A stretch of DNA of 64,000 nt, taken from Paracoccaceae bacterium. GTDB lineage: Bacteria; Pseudomonadota; Alphaproteobacteria; Rhodobacterales; Rhodobacteraceae. Positions 16,764 to 25,917 of the stretch are shown here, one piece after another. The DNA is taken from contig JANSYP010000002.1 in the NCBI GenBank assembly GCA_024742405.1, positions 62,001 to 126,000 of the forward strand, written 5' to 3'. Every line of letters starts with the position of its first letter. Position 1 is the first letter of the stretch. The position numbers and the translations under genes are program-made. The notes under the pieces were generated by a model. That model ran no database searches. It was given only the letters and a program-made list of their open reading frames with translations, and had not been told where the DNA came from.

Positions 16764-18620
16764 GTGGCGCTGGGCACCAAGGCCTCTCAGACCGTTCTCT
16801 CCGTCCGCAATCTATCTGTCGCGGCGGTCGATGCGGCGGGGGCGCGGCCAATCCTCAGCGACATCTCTTTCGACATCGAATCGCGCCGTGTTCTGGGCGT
16901 GATCGGGGAAAGTGGGTCGGGCAAGACCGTGCTCGCCCGATCGATCGTGAGCTGGCTCACCGCCCCGCTCAAGGTCACGGCCGGAGAGATCATGTTCCAC
17001 GGCCGCGATATCGTTACGGACCAGGCCTATGCCCGGACCCTCGCAGGCCGTGAGATCGCCTATATCGGCGGCAACCCCGCCGGGGCGCTCGATCCGACGA
17101 TGACGGTCGGCGCTCAGCTCGTCGAAAAGCTGAGCGCCGTGCGCCCCGACATCTCGACAAGAGACGCGCGCGACAAAGCGATCCGGCTGCTGGAGGCGGT
17201 GCGGATCCCTTCCGCCGACCGGCGGTTCCACGAATACCCGTTCCAGTATTCCGGCGGCATGATGCAGCGCGTCATGATCGTGGATGCGCTGATCTCCGAC
17301 CCCGCCCTGCTGATTGCCGACAACATCACCCAGCCGCTCGATGTGACGATCGCAGCGCAGATCCTCAAGCTCATGCGGGAGCTCAACGAGGAGTTCTCGA
17401 CGGCGATCCTCTTTATCTGCTCGTCCCTGCCCGTCGCCTGCGATGCGTCCGATGATGTCATGGTTCTCCATGACGGCCGGGTGGTCGAGCACCAGAAGCC
17501 CGAGGCCCTCGTGGCCGCGCCCCAGCACAGCTACACCAAGGGCCTGATCGCGGAGCTGCCGACCCTCTGGCAGGACGGTCCAGCCTCTGAACCGCAAAGC
17601 CCGACGCGCGATCAACAGGCCATCATTTCCGTGCGCAGTGCCGCGAAAGCCTACTACGTGCACAGCCGCGGACAGGCGGGCATGTCGCGCGTCCAGGCGG
17701 TGCGGAACGTCGATTTCGACGTATTCCCCGGCGACAATTTCGGCATCGTCGGAGAATCCGGCTGCGGCAAGTCCTCGCTCATGCGGCTTCTGACCGGGCT
17801 GGAGCGACCCGACAGTGGCACGATCCTGTTCAAGGGCGAAAATGTCGGCGAAGCAAGCCCCAGGCGCCTGCGCGAACTGCGGCGCAAGTTCCAGCTTGTC
17901 CTGCAAGATCCCTACGGCTCCCTGCCACCGCAATCCTCCATCGGGAACATCCTCGAGGAACCGCTCAAGATCCACCGGATCGGCTCGCGCAGCGAGCGGC
18001 GCGATCGCGCCCGGTCGGTCATGGCCGAGGTGGGCTTGAGCGACACGCTCTACGAACACTTGCCGACCAATCTCTCAGCGGGTCAGCGTCAGCGGCTGAA
18101 CGTCGCCCGCGCGATCATCCTCGAGCCACAACTTCTGATCATGGACGAAACCCTTTCGGCGCTCGACCAGACCGAACAGGGCAAGCTGCTGACCCTGTTT
18201 GAGCGGCTGCAGGCACAGCACGGCTTCACCTATATCTTCATCTCGCACGATCTGACGATGGTGCGCCGGGTCTGTTCCCGTATCGCCGTGATGTATCTGG
18301 GCGAGACGGTCGAGGTCGCGCCCAACGACCGGCTGTTCTTTGATCCGGGCCATCCTTACACGCGCGCGCTGCTCTCGGCGGCACCGACGCTGGAAGCGCG
18401 GCGCTACCGCCCCGAAGAGTGCCTGCTGGAAGGCGAACCTCCGAGCCCAATAGACCTGCCGCCGGGTTGCGCGTTTGCCAGCCGGTGCCCCAATGTATTC
18501 GACCGCTGCCACAGAGAGAACCCAACCCTGCGGGCACGCGGTAACTCCGCACTTGCCTCCTGTTTTTTGATCGACGAGCACGAGAGCGGCCCCATACCTC
18601 AAGAGAGCCACAATGCCTGA
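16764..18620 (+). CDS. Fused DppD-DppF-type ABC ATPase with a degenerate first half
   Basis: Two nucleotide-binding domains in one chain, 618 aa from a GTG start with GGAGGGA 6 nt upstream (an ATG at 16749 lacks one). NBD1, residues 10-270: Walker A GESGSGKT and signature YSGGMMQR are kept, but the Q-loop Gln is Gly103, the Walker B Glu is Asn187 (LLIADNITQPLDV) and the H-loop His is Ser220 (FICSSLP). NBD2, about 290-560: GESGCGKS, LSAGQ, LLIMDETLSALD and ISHD are intact. So ATP hydrolysis is expected only at one of the two composite sites. The usual oligopeptide C-terminal Cys-rich tail (GCAFASRCPNVFDRCH) is present. Confidence 0.92.
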   Translation: MALGTKASQTVLSVRNLSVAAVDAAGARPILSDISFDIESRRVLGVIGESGSGKTVLARSIVSWLTAPLKVTAGEIMFHGRDIVTDQAYARTLAGREIAYIGGNPAGALDPTMTVGAQLVEKLSAVRPDISTRDARDKAIRLLEAVRIPSADRRFHEYPFQYSGGMMQRVMIVDALISDPALLIADNITQPLDVTIAAQILKLMRELNEEFSTAILFICSSLPVACDASDDVMVLHDGRVVEHQKPEALVAAPQHSYTKGLIAELPTLWQDGPASEPQSPTRDQQAIISVRSAAKAYYVHSRGQAGMSRVQAVRNVDFDVFPGDNFGIVGESGCGKSSLMRLLTGLERPDSGTILFKGENVGEASPRRLRELRRKFQLVLQDPYGSLPPQSSIGNILEEPLKIHRIGSRSERRDRARSVMAEVGLSDTLYEHLPTNLSAGQRQRLNVARAIILEPQLLIMDETLSALDQTEQGKLLTLFERLQAQHGFTYIFISHDLTMVRRVCSRIAVMYLGETVEVAPNDRLFFDPGHPYTRALLSAAPTLEARRYRPEECLLEGEPPSPIDLPPGCAFASRCPNVFDRCHRENPTLRARGNSALASCFLIDEHESGPIPQESHNA

Positions 18621-19914
18621 CGACCCAGACCTTTCAATGCCAGACGCCCCCAAGATCGACGTCGATCTTCTGTCCGACTTGATGGACAGGGTGTCGACCT
18701 TCGGCTCTACCGGCGACGGCGGCGTCAACCGGCCGGTGCTGACCGACGCGCATCGCGACGCGCGCGACTGGTTCCGGAGCGAGGTGACCGCGCGCGGCTA
18801 CGACGTGAGCGTGGATGCGATCGGCAATCTGTTTGCTCGCATAGACCTCGCTGGCCCGGATGCGCCGGTGGTGATGATCGGCTCGCATCTGGACAGCCAG
18901 CCCTTCGGCGGGCGGTTTGACGGAGCCTATGGCGTGGTCGGCGCCCTGACCGTTATCGAGAGCTGGCGGCGCCTAATTGAGGACACAGCCTGGATGCCGC
19001 GCTGCAACTACGTCATCGCCGACTGGATGAACGAAGAAGGTGCGCGCTTCCAGCCCAGTCTGCTCGGCTCATCGGTCTATGCCGGTGCACTGGAGCTCGA
19101 CTGGGCGCTCGACCGGCGTGACCGCGATGGGCTGAGCGTGGGCGACGAGTTGCGGCGCATCGGCTACAAAGGCACCGATACCGCGCCCAAGGCCGATCTC
19201 TACCTTGAGGTACATGTCGAGGGCGACGCCAAGATGGAGACCGCCGGCGCGCGGATCGCGCCCTTCCTGCGCCACTGGGGCGCTCTGAAGGTCCGGATCG
19301 AGGTGACCGGCGAGCAGAACCATACCGGTCCGACGCCGATGGAGGACCGCAAGGACGCCCTGCTTGGCGCCGCCTACATCATCGCCGAAGTGAAACGGCT
19401 GTCAGAGACCGCGACCGACACGCTCTACACCTCGGTCGCCCGCGTCGACGTCTCGCCGAACTCCCCCAATATCGTGCCCGGCAAAGCGGTTCTGTTCACC
19501 GAGCTGCGCGCCCCTGAAGCGGCAATGTTGGAGTGGTCCGAGGCGGCGCTGCGCGCGGCACTCCCGGGGCTCGCGGCAAAGGCTGGTGTGACGGCGGACA
19601 TCGTGTCGGTCGACCGGCGCCCCGCGGGCCGCTTCGACGGACGGCTCGTTGCTCTGGCCGAGCGCTCCGCCGATGCCTTCGGCTATCCCCGGATGCAGCT
19701 CGACACCATTGGCGGACATGACGCGGTCGCCGTGAATGACATCATGCCGTCCATCGTGATCGCCGTGCCCTCGGTCAACGGCGTGATCCACCGAAACGAC
19801 GAGTTCACGTCGCTCGAAGACCTCGCCGCCGGCGCCAATGTGCTTCTCGACATGGTCCGCCGGATCGAGATGGCCGGCGGGGCGCTGGACAAGACCGTCG
19901 AGGCTACCCCGTGA
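18613..19914 (+). CDS. M20-family amidase (N-carbamoyl-amino-acid hydrolase/allantoate amidohydrolase type)
   Basis: Zn-dependent amidohydrolase, 433 aa. Metal-binding blocks: IGSHLDSQPFGGRFDGAYGV, ADWMNEEGARF, EVHVEG and the late VIHRNDEFTS (final His ligand). The dimerisation block NHTGPTPMEDRKDA is typical of carbamoylases and ureidoglycolate/allantoate hydrolases. Exact substrate not readable; it cleaves a C-N bond (N-carbamoyl or N-acyl). Starts 8 bp inside the ATPase gene and overlaps the next gene by GTGA, so it belongs to the operon and probably processes the imported compound in the cytoplasm. Confidence 0.88.
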   Translation: MPDDPDLSMPDAPKIDVDLLSDLMDRVSTFGSTGDGGVNRPVLTDAHRDARDWFRSEVTARGYDVSVDAIGNLFARIDLAGPDAPVVMIGSHLDSQPFGGRFDGAYGVVGALTVIESWRRLIEDTAWMPRCNYVIADWMNEEGARFQPSLLGSSVYAGALELDWALDRRDRDGLSVGDELRRIGYKGTDTAPKADLYLEVHVEGDAKMETAGARIAPFLRHWGALKVRIEVTGEQNHTGPTPMEDRKDALLGAAYIIAEVKRLSETATDTLYTSVARVDVSPNSPNIVPGKAVLFTELRAPEAAMLEWSEAALRAALPGLAAKAGVTADIVSVDRRPAGRFDGRLVALAERSADAFGYPRMQLDTIGGHDAVAVNDIMPSIVIAVPSVNGVIHRNDEFTSLEDLAAGANVLLDMVRRIEMAGGALDKTVEATP

Positions 19915-20861
19915 CGGACGCGCTCGCCACCGATGCCATGGTGCAAGAAGCCCTGTCGCGTGCCAGTCTCGCCGACACCTCCCTGACGCCCGGCCCCGCT
20001 GCCCTCGCGTCGCCCAGCTACAAGGCACTGGAGAGCGCATCGGTCTTTGCAAGCGGGCCCGACGGCGTTCAGTTCGTCAAGGTCATGCATCCCGAAATGA
20101 AGGACGCGTTCGATCTGGCAGCGGCGGCAGCGCTGGCCAAGACCGCGGGCGAAACGGGCATCGGCCCGCGCGTCACCTGGTCCGACCCCGAACGCGGCGC
20201 CATCGCGATGGAGGCGCTGACGGCGGATGCAGGCTGGCGCACGGCGGACCAGTACCTGCTGCAGGACGAGGCGGTTGTTGCCGCCGTCATGACGACCGTC
20301 AGGGCCATGCACGAGCGCACGGAGCACACGGTCAGGTTCGACCCGTTCGCCCGGATCGATGCGACCATGGCGCAGGCCGAGCGCGTGGACGCGCCCTTGC
20401 CGTCCGATGTCCGCTGGCTCCGCCGTCTGGTCGCCGAAATCGAACCGCTGGCCGACACCACACAGCTCGCGCCCTGCCGCAACGACGGGTCCGCGTCGAA
20501 CCTGATGATCGGAGCCGATCACGCCGTGCGGCTCGTCGATTTCGACCGCGCAGGGCTGAACGACCCGCTCTATGATGTCGGTGCGTTGCTCGCGGAAGTC
20601 ACGGAGTTCGAGCACGACATGAAACCCGGCTTCGTCGCATATGACGGCAGCTATGACGAGGCCCGCTTCGCCCGCGCGATGCTTTGGTCATATGTCGACG
20701 ATATGCTGCACGCGCTGTCGGCCCGCGTCATGGCCCATATCTCCGAGCGCACCGGGCTCGAATGGCTGAAATACGGCGAATGGCGCCTGATGCGGTTGCG
20801 CATGGCGCTGAACCACCCGCAATTCGAAGAGAAACTCCGGATCGCTGGAGCAACGCGATGA
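19911..20861 (+). CDS. Choline/aminoglycoside-kinase-fold phosphotransferase A
   Basis: APH/choline-kinase-family protein, 316 aa, GTG start overlapping the upstream stop. N-lobe is divergent (FVKVMHPEM as a possible ATP-Lys region). The Brenner block reads PCRNDGSASNLMI: the usual His before Asn-Asp is Arg, while the catalytic Asp and the Asn are kept. The Mg-binding block is LVDFDRAGLNDPLYDVG. Substrate unknown; an antibiotic-resistance role is unlikely because it sits in a transport/amidase operon next to a related kinase. Confidence 0.8.
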   Translation: MTDALATDAMVQEALSRASLADTSLTPGPAALASPSYKALESASVFASGPDGVQFVKVMHPEMKDAFDLAAAAALAKTAGETGIGPRVTWSDPERGAIAMEALTADAGWRTADQYLLQDEAVVAAVMTTVRAMHERTEHTVRFDPFARIDATMAQAERVDAPLPSDVRWLRRLVAEIEPLADTTQLAPCRNDGSASNLMIGADHAVRLVDFDRAGLNDPLYDVGALLAEVTEFEHDMKPGFVAYDGSYDEARFARAMLWSYVDDMLHALSARVMAHISERTGLEWLKYGEWRLMRLRMALNHPQFEEKLRIAGATR

Positions 20862-21802
20862 CGCCAAAGGCACTGGGCTCTCCGGCCAACGCGGTCGAGG
20901 AAACGATCGAAGAGGTCATTCGCGCCGCCCCGCTGTTCAATGGCGGGGAGGGCCTCGTCTACGGACCCGTCCATGGCGGCATTTCCAACGAAAACTGGCG
21001 TGTGCAGGCGACCGACGGCTCCGGCGACTGGTTCGTCAAGGTGCCGGGTCAGGGCACGGAGATGTTCATCGACCGCGTGGCGGCGTTCGACGCCTCGCGC
21101 AAGGCGGCGGCGGCCGGGTTGGGCCCACGGGTCTATGACGATCTCTGTGACCGCGGAGTGGAGATCAACGACTTCATGCCCGACCGCTGGCCATCGACCC
21201 ACAGCGATTTCGTGGATGCCGACACAAGACACGCCGCGATTGCGGCCTACCGCAAGATGCACGCGCTGCCTGCGCTCGACCAGACGAAAACCGTGTTCGA
21301 CATGATCGACGAACACGCGCGGCAGGTAGCCGATCTCGGCGCGCCAAGCTTTGTCGACGGGCACTGGATCATGCTGAACGAGCGAATGGCCCGAGAGGCG
21401 ATCCACGCCGCCGGGCTGGACCTGGTGCCCTGCTTCAACGACCCCATGCCCGGGAACTTCATGATCGGCGAGGACGGCTCGATCATGCTGATCGACTATG
21501 AATACGCCTCCATGAACGACCGGTGCTACGATCTGGGGATCTGGTTCGGCGAGATGTTCTACACCCCGGAGCGGGAGCTGGAGCTGATCGAGGCCTATTT
21601 CGGCGAGGTCCGCCCCGAGATCGTCAGCCGGGTCATCGTTCACAAGGCGCTGGCCGACGTGAAATGGGCGCTCTGGTCGATGGTGCAGTTGCGGGTGTCG
21701 CGCCTGGAGTTCGATTTCCACAAGTACGGCATGTTGAAATTGCGACGCTTTCGACAAATTGTCGGCCATCCGGATTGGCCCATGCATCTCGCCAGACTCT
21801 GA
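20858..21802 (+). CDS. Choline/ethanolamine-kinase-like phosphotransferase B
   Basis: Second kinase-fold protein, 314 aa, starting on an ATGA overlap with kinase A. Features: GGISNENWRV (nucleotide loop), WFVKVPGQG (ATP Lys), PCFNDPMPGNFMI (catalytic Asp and Asn kept; the family His is Phe), and IDYEYASMNDRCYDLG (Mg-binding Asp). This pattern is closest to choline/ethanolamine or thiamine-kinase-like enzymes. Last gene of the operon. The two kinases are similar in architecture but not close copies, so they may form a heterodimer or act on successive substrates (inference). Confidence 0.85.
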   Translation: MTPKALGSPANAVEETIEEVIRAAPLFNGGEGLVYGPVHGGISNENWRVQATDGSGDWFVKVPGQGTEMFIDRVAAFDASRKAAAAGLGPRVYDDLCDRGVEINDFMPDRWPSTHSDFVDADTRHAAIAAYRKMHALPALDQTKTVFDMIDEHARQVADLGAPSFVDGHWIMLNERMAREAIHAAGLDLVPCFNDPMPGNFMIGEDGSIMLIDYEYASMNDRCYDLGIWFGEMFYTPERELELIEAYFGEVRPEIVSRVIVHKALADVKWALWSMVQLRVSRLEFDFHKYGMLKLRRFRQIVGHPDWPMHLARL

Positions 21803-21899
21803 TATGCGCCGAACACCCAGCGCCTTGGGCGCCAGGCGTAGCACCGCAGGGACCCCAGTCCGGGCTGTGCGCTGGCTTGACCGAAGAAGTCCGGCAGTT

Positions 21900-21920
21900 G
21901 GAGAGCTCTGCGAGCTCTCC
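21900..21920. repeat. Perfect 9-bp hairpin downstream of the kinase operon
   Basis: GGAGAGCTC (21900-21908) and GAGCTCTCC (21912-21920) with a TGC loop, about 100 bp after the last stop. No U-tract follows on either strand, so it is not a textbook terminator. It may belong to the left end of the adjacent IS remnant. Confidence 0.4.
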
Positions 21921-22034
21921 CGTCTCATGTTGGCATGGCGAACAGCGATCCGGGCTTGTCCGGTCTAAACCCTTCGAGACAAGTTTGGGTGATTGAGAAG
22001 CGAAGGATTTCTGGCTCATTCGAGACACCAAGGC

Positions 22035-22230
22035 TTGAAGATCACACAGAGCGGCGGACGTCGAAGGAAGCGGTTTAGAAGGTCGTCAATATTTCCGCCG
22101 GAAGACACGGCGCAAGTTCAGCACCGACGAGAAGTCCCGCATCGGGTTGGAGACGCGGCGCGGCGTTGGAAAACCCGGTCAAAGACCGGAAAGGCGCAGG
22201 TTGTTCCACCGCCGCGCCCGACATCACTGA
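22035..22230 (+). pseudogene. IS3-family orfA transposase remnant
   Basis: Translation from about 22046 gives TERRTSKEAV, then a stop (22076-22078), then KVVNI; after a frameshift near 22096 it continues RRKTRRKFSTDEKSRIGLE and ends at 22230. These two pieces match the N-terminal helix-turn-helix region of IS3-group OrfA proteins (RRTSKE...VVxDIRRKTRRKFSxEEKIRIVLEGLRG). With an internal stop, a frameshift and no orfB, it is dead. Together with about 450 bp of gene-free sequence it marks an old insertion between two ABC operons. Confidence 0.55.
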
Positions 22231-22266
22231 GATTGCCGCTTCGGACTCCCCAAAAAACCCAGCCGG

Positions 22267-23196
22267 CTAGGGCCTCAGGAAACGGATCAGGCTTACGCCC
22301 GCATCGGAGATGTCTGCGGCGCGTGCCAGCAGATGCTCGCGGGCCAGAGGCGGTGGTTTGCCATCGGCGGTGTCGAGCGCGGACAGCAGCCGCAACAACC
22401 GGCGTCGGTGAATGCCAAGCGCCGCCTGGATCGGGTCGACAACGATACCGGCAAAGGTTGTCACCAGCGACGCGACCATGGCCAGCGCAATACCGATCGC
22501 AACGACTGACCAGACAGCGAGACGTGCCGGAAACAGGCTGTACCAGAGCGTGCCAAGCCGCTCGCCGAGCGCAAAGCCGTCAATCGCGGATGCCCGCGCC
22601 ACGTGATCCGATATCAGTGGCGTAAGCGAAATGATCCCCGGCGTAGGGCTGTGAAAGATCGCGAAACCAGCGACGACCACGATGAGCGTTGTGGCGATCT
22701 CGGACACCGCAGAACGCACCGCGGTATAGTCTTCGAGACGCTGTCGCTGTGGAACGGTCAAGGCTGCGGACCCCGCCTCGGCTTGTGCGGGAGTGATGAT
22801 CAACTCTGCCTTGATATGCGCCTCAACGGCCATCGCAGTATCCGATTTCAGCAAGATGCGCCGACGAAAGAGCCAGGCCGCAACCCTTTTCAGGCCCAGC
22901 AGCGATGCCGCAATCGCTGTCAGGCGCGACAGCAGGAAGATGGGGGCCAAAGCGACATTCAACGGGGCTCGCAACAGATCCAGACCCAAGGCAGCGCGGT
23001 GCAGCCGCAACGACCCGACGAAGCCATAGTGTGCCTGCACGAAAGCGTCGACACGCGACTTACGCCCGGCGACAGCCGCGCTGTCCGGAGGGCATGCGAT
23101 GGTTCGATCCTGCGTGTCCAAGGCGACGATTCCGACGTTGTTCGACATCATCTGGGGACTTGTGCCGTCACGGGCAATGGCCATGTCCTCAATCAT
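22267..23196 (-). CDS. Putative membrane protein (possibly DUF6635 family)
   Basis: About 309 aa, no assigned function. The conserved-looking core is VDAFVQAHYGFVGSLRLHRAALGLDLLRAPLNVALAPIFLL with one hydrophobic segment, followed by two more (EIATTLIVVVAGFAIFHS and LAVWSVVAIGIALAMVASLV), so three membrane spans. I recall DUF6635-type proteins with a similar FV...HR..LG.DLLRAP.NVALAP block, but this is memory, not a search. Start uncertain: ATGs at 23196 and 23184 have no well-placed SD, and the frame stays open to 23511 with sequence that does not look like protein. Neighbours are an IS3 remnant and gene-free DNA. Confidence 0.5.
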   Translation of the reverse strand: MIEDMAIARDGTSPQMMSNNVGIVALDTQDRTIACPPDSAAVAGRKSRVDAFVQAHYGFVGSLRLHRAALGLDLLRAPLNVALAPIFLLSRLTAIAASLLGLKRVAAWLFRRRILLKSDTAMAVEAHIKAELIITPAQAEAGSAALTVPQRQRLEDYTAVRSAVSEIATTLIVVVAGFAIFHSPTPGIISLTPLISDHVARASAIDGFALGERLGTLWYSLFPARLAVWSVVAIGIALAMVASLVTTFAGIVVDPIQAALGIHRRRLLRLLSALDTADGKPPPLAREHLLARAADISDAGVSLIRFLRP

Positions 23197-24141
23197 TGCG
23201 AGCGGCACGAACAAGCACGACAGCGGTGCGCACCTGTCTGGACGGCGAAGGCTCTCTCTACCCGTTTCGGTCTTTTGGTCCAGACCGGTCAGCTCCGGGC
23301 GTGAGCGCCGCAGTTCGAATTGATGGCCCGGCCAACCACGCCCTCGCGACCGCTTTCGGAGCACCGCGACGCAACATCCCTCGAGACTCTTCAACTTCTG
23401 AACGGGCAGGCCGAGAGGCCGCTGTTGCACGAAAGCGAGCATTGCGAGGTCTGATGGCCCGACCATCGTGGTCTCAAAGACGGATCGGGAGAGCCTAGCC
23501 CCCAACCTCATTGAGCGTCAGCGCCAGACGATGGCGACAGCCATGAGTGCGATGGCCGACAAGCGTACCTTTGGGCATCTGTTGTTGCGGGTTGCGACAC
23601 GGCTCCGGTCCGTTGGGCGGCGAAAAGTGATCTGGATGCGGTTTCGGTGTTTGTGCACTACGTGTCGCATCAGACAGGTTTGTTGCGAGATCTTCGGTCG
23701 GCAATGCAGACATGTATCCCTTTGCCTTTCAACGCACCTCTGTCCAAACCGGCCATCACCCAACCGGCGGCAGACGGACTGCTCAGCAGCGCCCGCGACG
23801 CCCAATTTCACCGCCGGGCCCGATACCGTGCGGCGCGCTTTCTGAGCCTTGCGCAGGCACGCTCGAACCAGCGGCACGCCGCCGCGGGCCTCCACCGTTT
23901 GCACCTGACGTCCAAAACCTTGGGTCCGCTGACGTCCGTAAGCGCATCGAAGTCCTGCAATCCTGGGGGTGTTTTTCCTCGCAGAACAGGCGGCCATCGC
24001 CACGAGGGAACTATGTAACTTGGGTGGATCGGCAAAGGCGCGCCATCTAGGCCTGGGCACTCCAGATCGGAGAGCCCATGAATGTGGTTTGCGTGCAAAG
24101 CCTGATCCATTGAAAAGGACCGAGATCCACGGAGCTCGCGC
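23197..24141. other. Decayed or gene-free stretch
   Basis: About 945 bp between the putative membrane protein and the end of the amide operon. Several short open frames run on both strands, none with a recognisable domain, good SD or consistent codon use. No RNA gene or hairpin terminator identified. Likely leftover sequence from insertion and decay, like the IS3 remnant nearby. Confidence 0.5.
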
Positions 24142-25917
24142 CTAGTCCGGCAGGGCGACGCGGTGTCCGGCCTTGAGCTCTTCCAGAGCAAAACGGTCGG
24201 GGTGCTCACCAACGGGATAAATGGGGCTGTTCGGCTCCTTGCCGATTGCGACATCGACGGTCTGACGGACCCGCGTGGGATCGGGGACAGGAACTGCGGA
24301 CAGCAGTCTTTGCGTATACGGGTGACGGGGATCATGGAGGACGTCGTCGCGGCGTCCTTCCTCCATGACCTGGCCCAGACGCATGACCATCACGCGATCG
24401 GCGACGCGTTCGACGACGGCCATGTCATGGCTTATGAACAGGTAGGACAACGCGTCCTCGTCCTGCAGTTCCTGCAAAAGGTCCAGAACCTGCGCTTGAA
24501 CCGACACATCGAGCGCCGAGACGCTTTCGTCAGCGACGATGACCTGCGGAGACAGGCTGAGCGCCCGTGCGATGCAGACCCTCTGCCGCTGGCCGCCCGA
24601 AAACTCGTGGGGATAGCGTTTCAGCATATCGGCCGAGAGCCCGACCCGCCGGAAAAGCCATTCCGCTCTGTCGGTCAGCTCGGACCCTTTGGCGAGACCG
24701 TGCACCTTCAAGGGCTCGACGACCTGATCGCCTACGGTCATGCGCGCGTCGAGCGACGCCCCGGGGTCTTGAAACACCATCTGGATCTTGCGCAGGACCG
24801 GCCTCATGGCGCTGCGCGAGCGACCCTGCGTTTGCTGCCCGTCTATGCGGATAGAACCATCCCAGGGCACCAGCCCGAGCAGCGCCTTGCCGATCGTAGA
24901 TTTGCCAGACCCGGACTCGCCCACCAATGCCAGCGTTTCGCCAGCCCGAATGTGGAAAGACACGCCCTCGACGGCGTGCAGCCGCGCGACCGTCCGGTTC
25001 AGCAAGCCGCCCGTGACGTCGAACCGAACGGTCAGATCATCGACTTCGACCAGCTTCTGCGCTTGCGGTTTGGCGGGGCGCTCCGGCGCTTCGCCAAGGC
25101 GGGGCACGGCGGCCAGAAGCGCGGCGGCATAAGCCGTCCGGGGCTCGGCAAAGAGTTTGCGCACAGGGGCGGCCTCTTCCTGCCGGCCTTCGCGCAACAG
25201 GATGACCCGGTCCGCCATTTCGGCCACCACGCCCATGTCATGGGTGATCATCAGAACCGCGGTGCCGTGGACGTGCTGCAGCTGGCGGATCAGATCGAGG
25301 ATCTCGGCCTGAACGGTCACGTCGAGCGCCGTGGTCGGCTCGTCCGCAATCAGGATCTCGGGGTCGCACGCCAGAGCGATCGCAATCATCACGCGCTGCC
25401 GCATGCCGCCCGAAAGCTCATGCGGAAACTGTTTGAGCCGACGCTCCGGCTCGGTCAACCGCACATCCTTGAGAAGCTGGAGCGCTCGTTTCGGCGCGTC
25501 GCGGCGCGAACAGATCTCGTGGGCCAGCAGAACCTCGCAGAGTTGTCGTTCGACCGTCATCAGCGGGTTGAGCGATGTCATCGGTTCCTGGAATATCATC
25601 GCGATCCGCTTCGCACGGATCTCACGATAGTCGGTCTCGGTCAGCTCGGTAAGGTCGCGATCCCCCAGGCGGATAGCACCCGCCGTGATCCGCGCCATGG
25701 GCTTGGGCAGCAACCCCATGATCGCAAGCGCGGTCATCGATTTGCCCGACCCGCTCTCGCCCGCAAGTGCCAGAGTTTCGCCGAGCCGAAGGTCGAAAGA
25801 CAGACTGTCGAGAACGGTTTTGCCGCCTTCCGTGGTGGCCACCTGCACGGTCAGGTCGCGAACCGAAAGAACGGGGCGCACACCGTCGCCCCGCTCGGGA
25901 TTTTCGGTCATCATCAT
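24142..25917 (-). CDS. Fused DppD-DppF-type ABC ATPase of the amide operon
   Basis: 591 aa with two complete nucleotide-binding domains. NBD1: GESGSGKSMTALAI, IFQEPMTSLNP, ELSGGMRQR, ILIADEPTTALDV, MITHDMGVV. NBD2: GESGSGKSTIGKAL, FQDPGASLDARM, EFSGGQRQR, VIVADESVSALDV, ISHDMAVV. All catalytic residues are intact, in contrast to the fused ATPase of the DeoR-linked operon. Start overlaps the fmdA stop (ATGATGATG at 25917-25909). Last gene of the seven-gene unit. Powers the two permeases encoded upstream. Confidence 0.95.
   Translation of the reverse strand: MMMTENPERGDGVRPVLSVRDLTVQVATTEGGKTVLDSLSFDLRLGETLALAGESGSGKSMTALAIMGLLPKPMARITAGAIRLGDRDLTELTETDYREIRAKRIAMIFQEPMTSLNPLMTVERQLCEVLLAHEICSRRDAPKRALQLLKDVRLTEPERRLKQFPHELSGGMRQRVMIAIALACDPEILIADEPTTALDVTVQAEILDLIRQLQHVHGTAVLMITHDMGVVAEMADRVILLREGRQEEAAPVRKLFAEPRTAYAAALLAAVPRLGEAPERPAKPQAQKLVEVDDLTVRFDVTGGLLNRTVARLHAVEGVSFHIRAGETLALVGESGSGKSTIGKALLGLVPWDGSIRIDGQQTQGRSRSAMRPVLRKIQMVFQDPGASLDARMTVGDQVVEPLKVHGLAKGSELTDRAEWLFRRVGLSADMLKRYPHEFSGGQRQRVCIARALSLSPQVIVADESVSALDVSVQAQVLDLLQELQDEDALSYLFISHDMAVVERVADRVMVMRLGQVMEEGRRDDVLHDPRHPYTQRLLSAVPVPDPTRVRQTVDVAIGKEPNSPIYPVGEHPDRFALEELKAGHRVALPD

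Noticed and set aside
19911-21802. Aminoglycoside-resistance kinases
   Set aside because: Fold is shared, but operon context (importer, amidase, phosphatase, DeoR) and altered motifs argue for metabolism.
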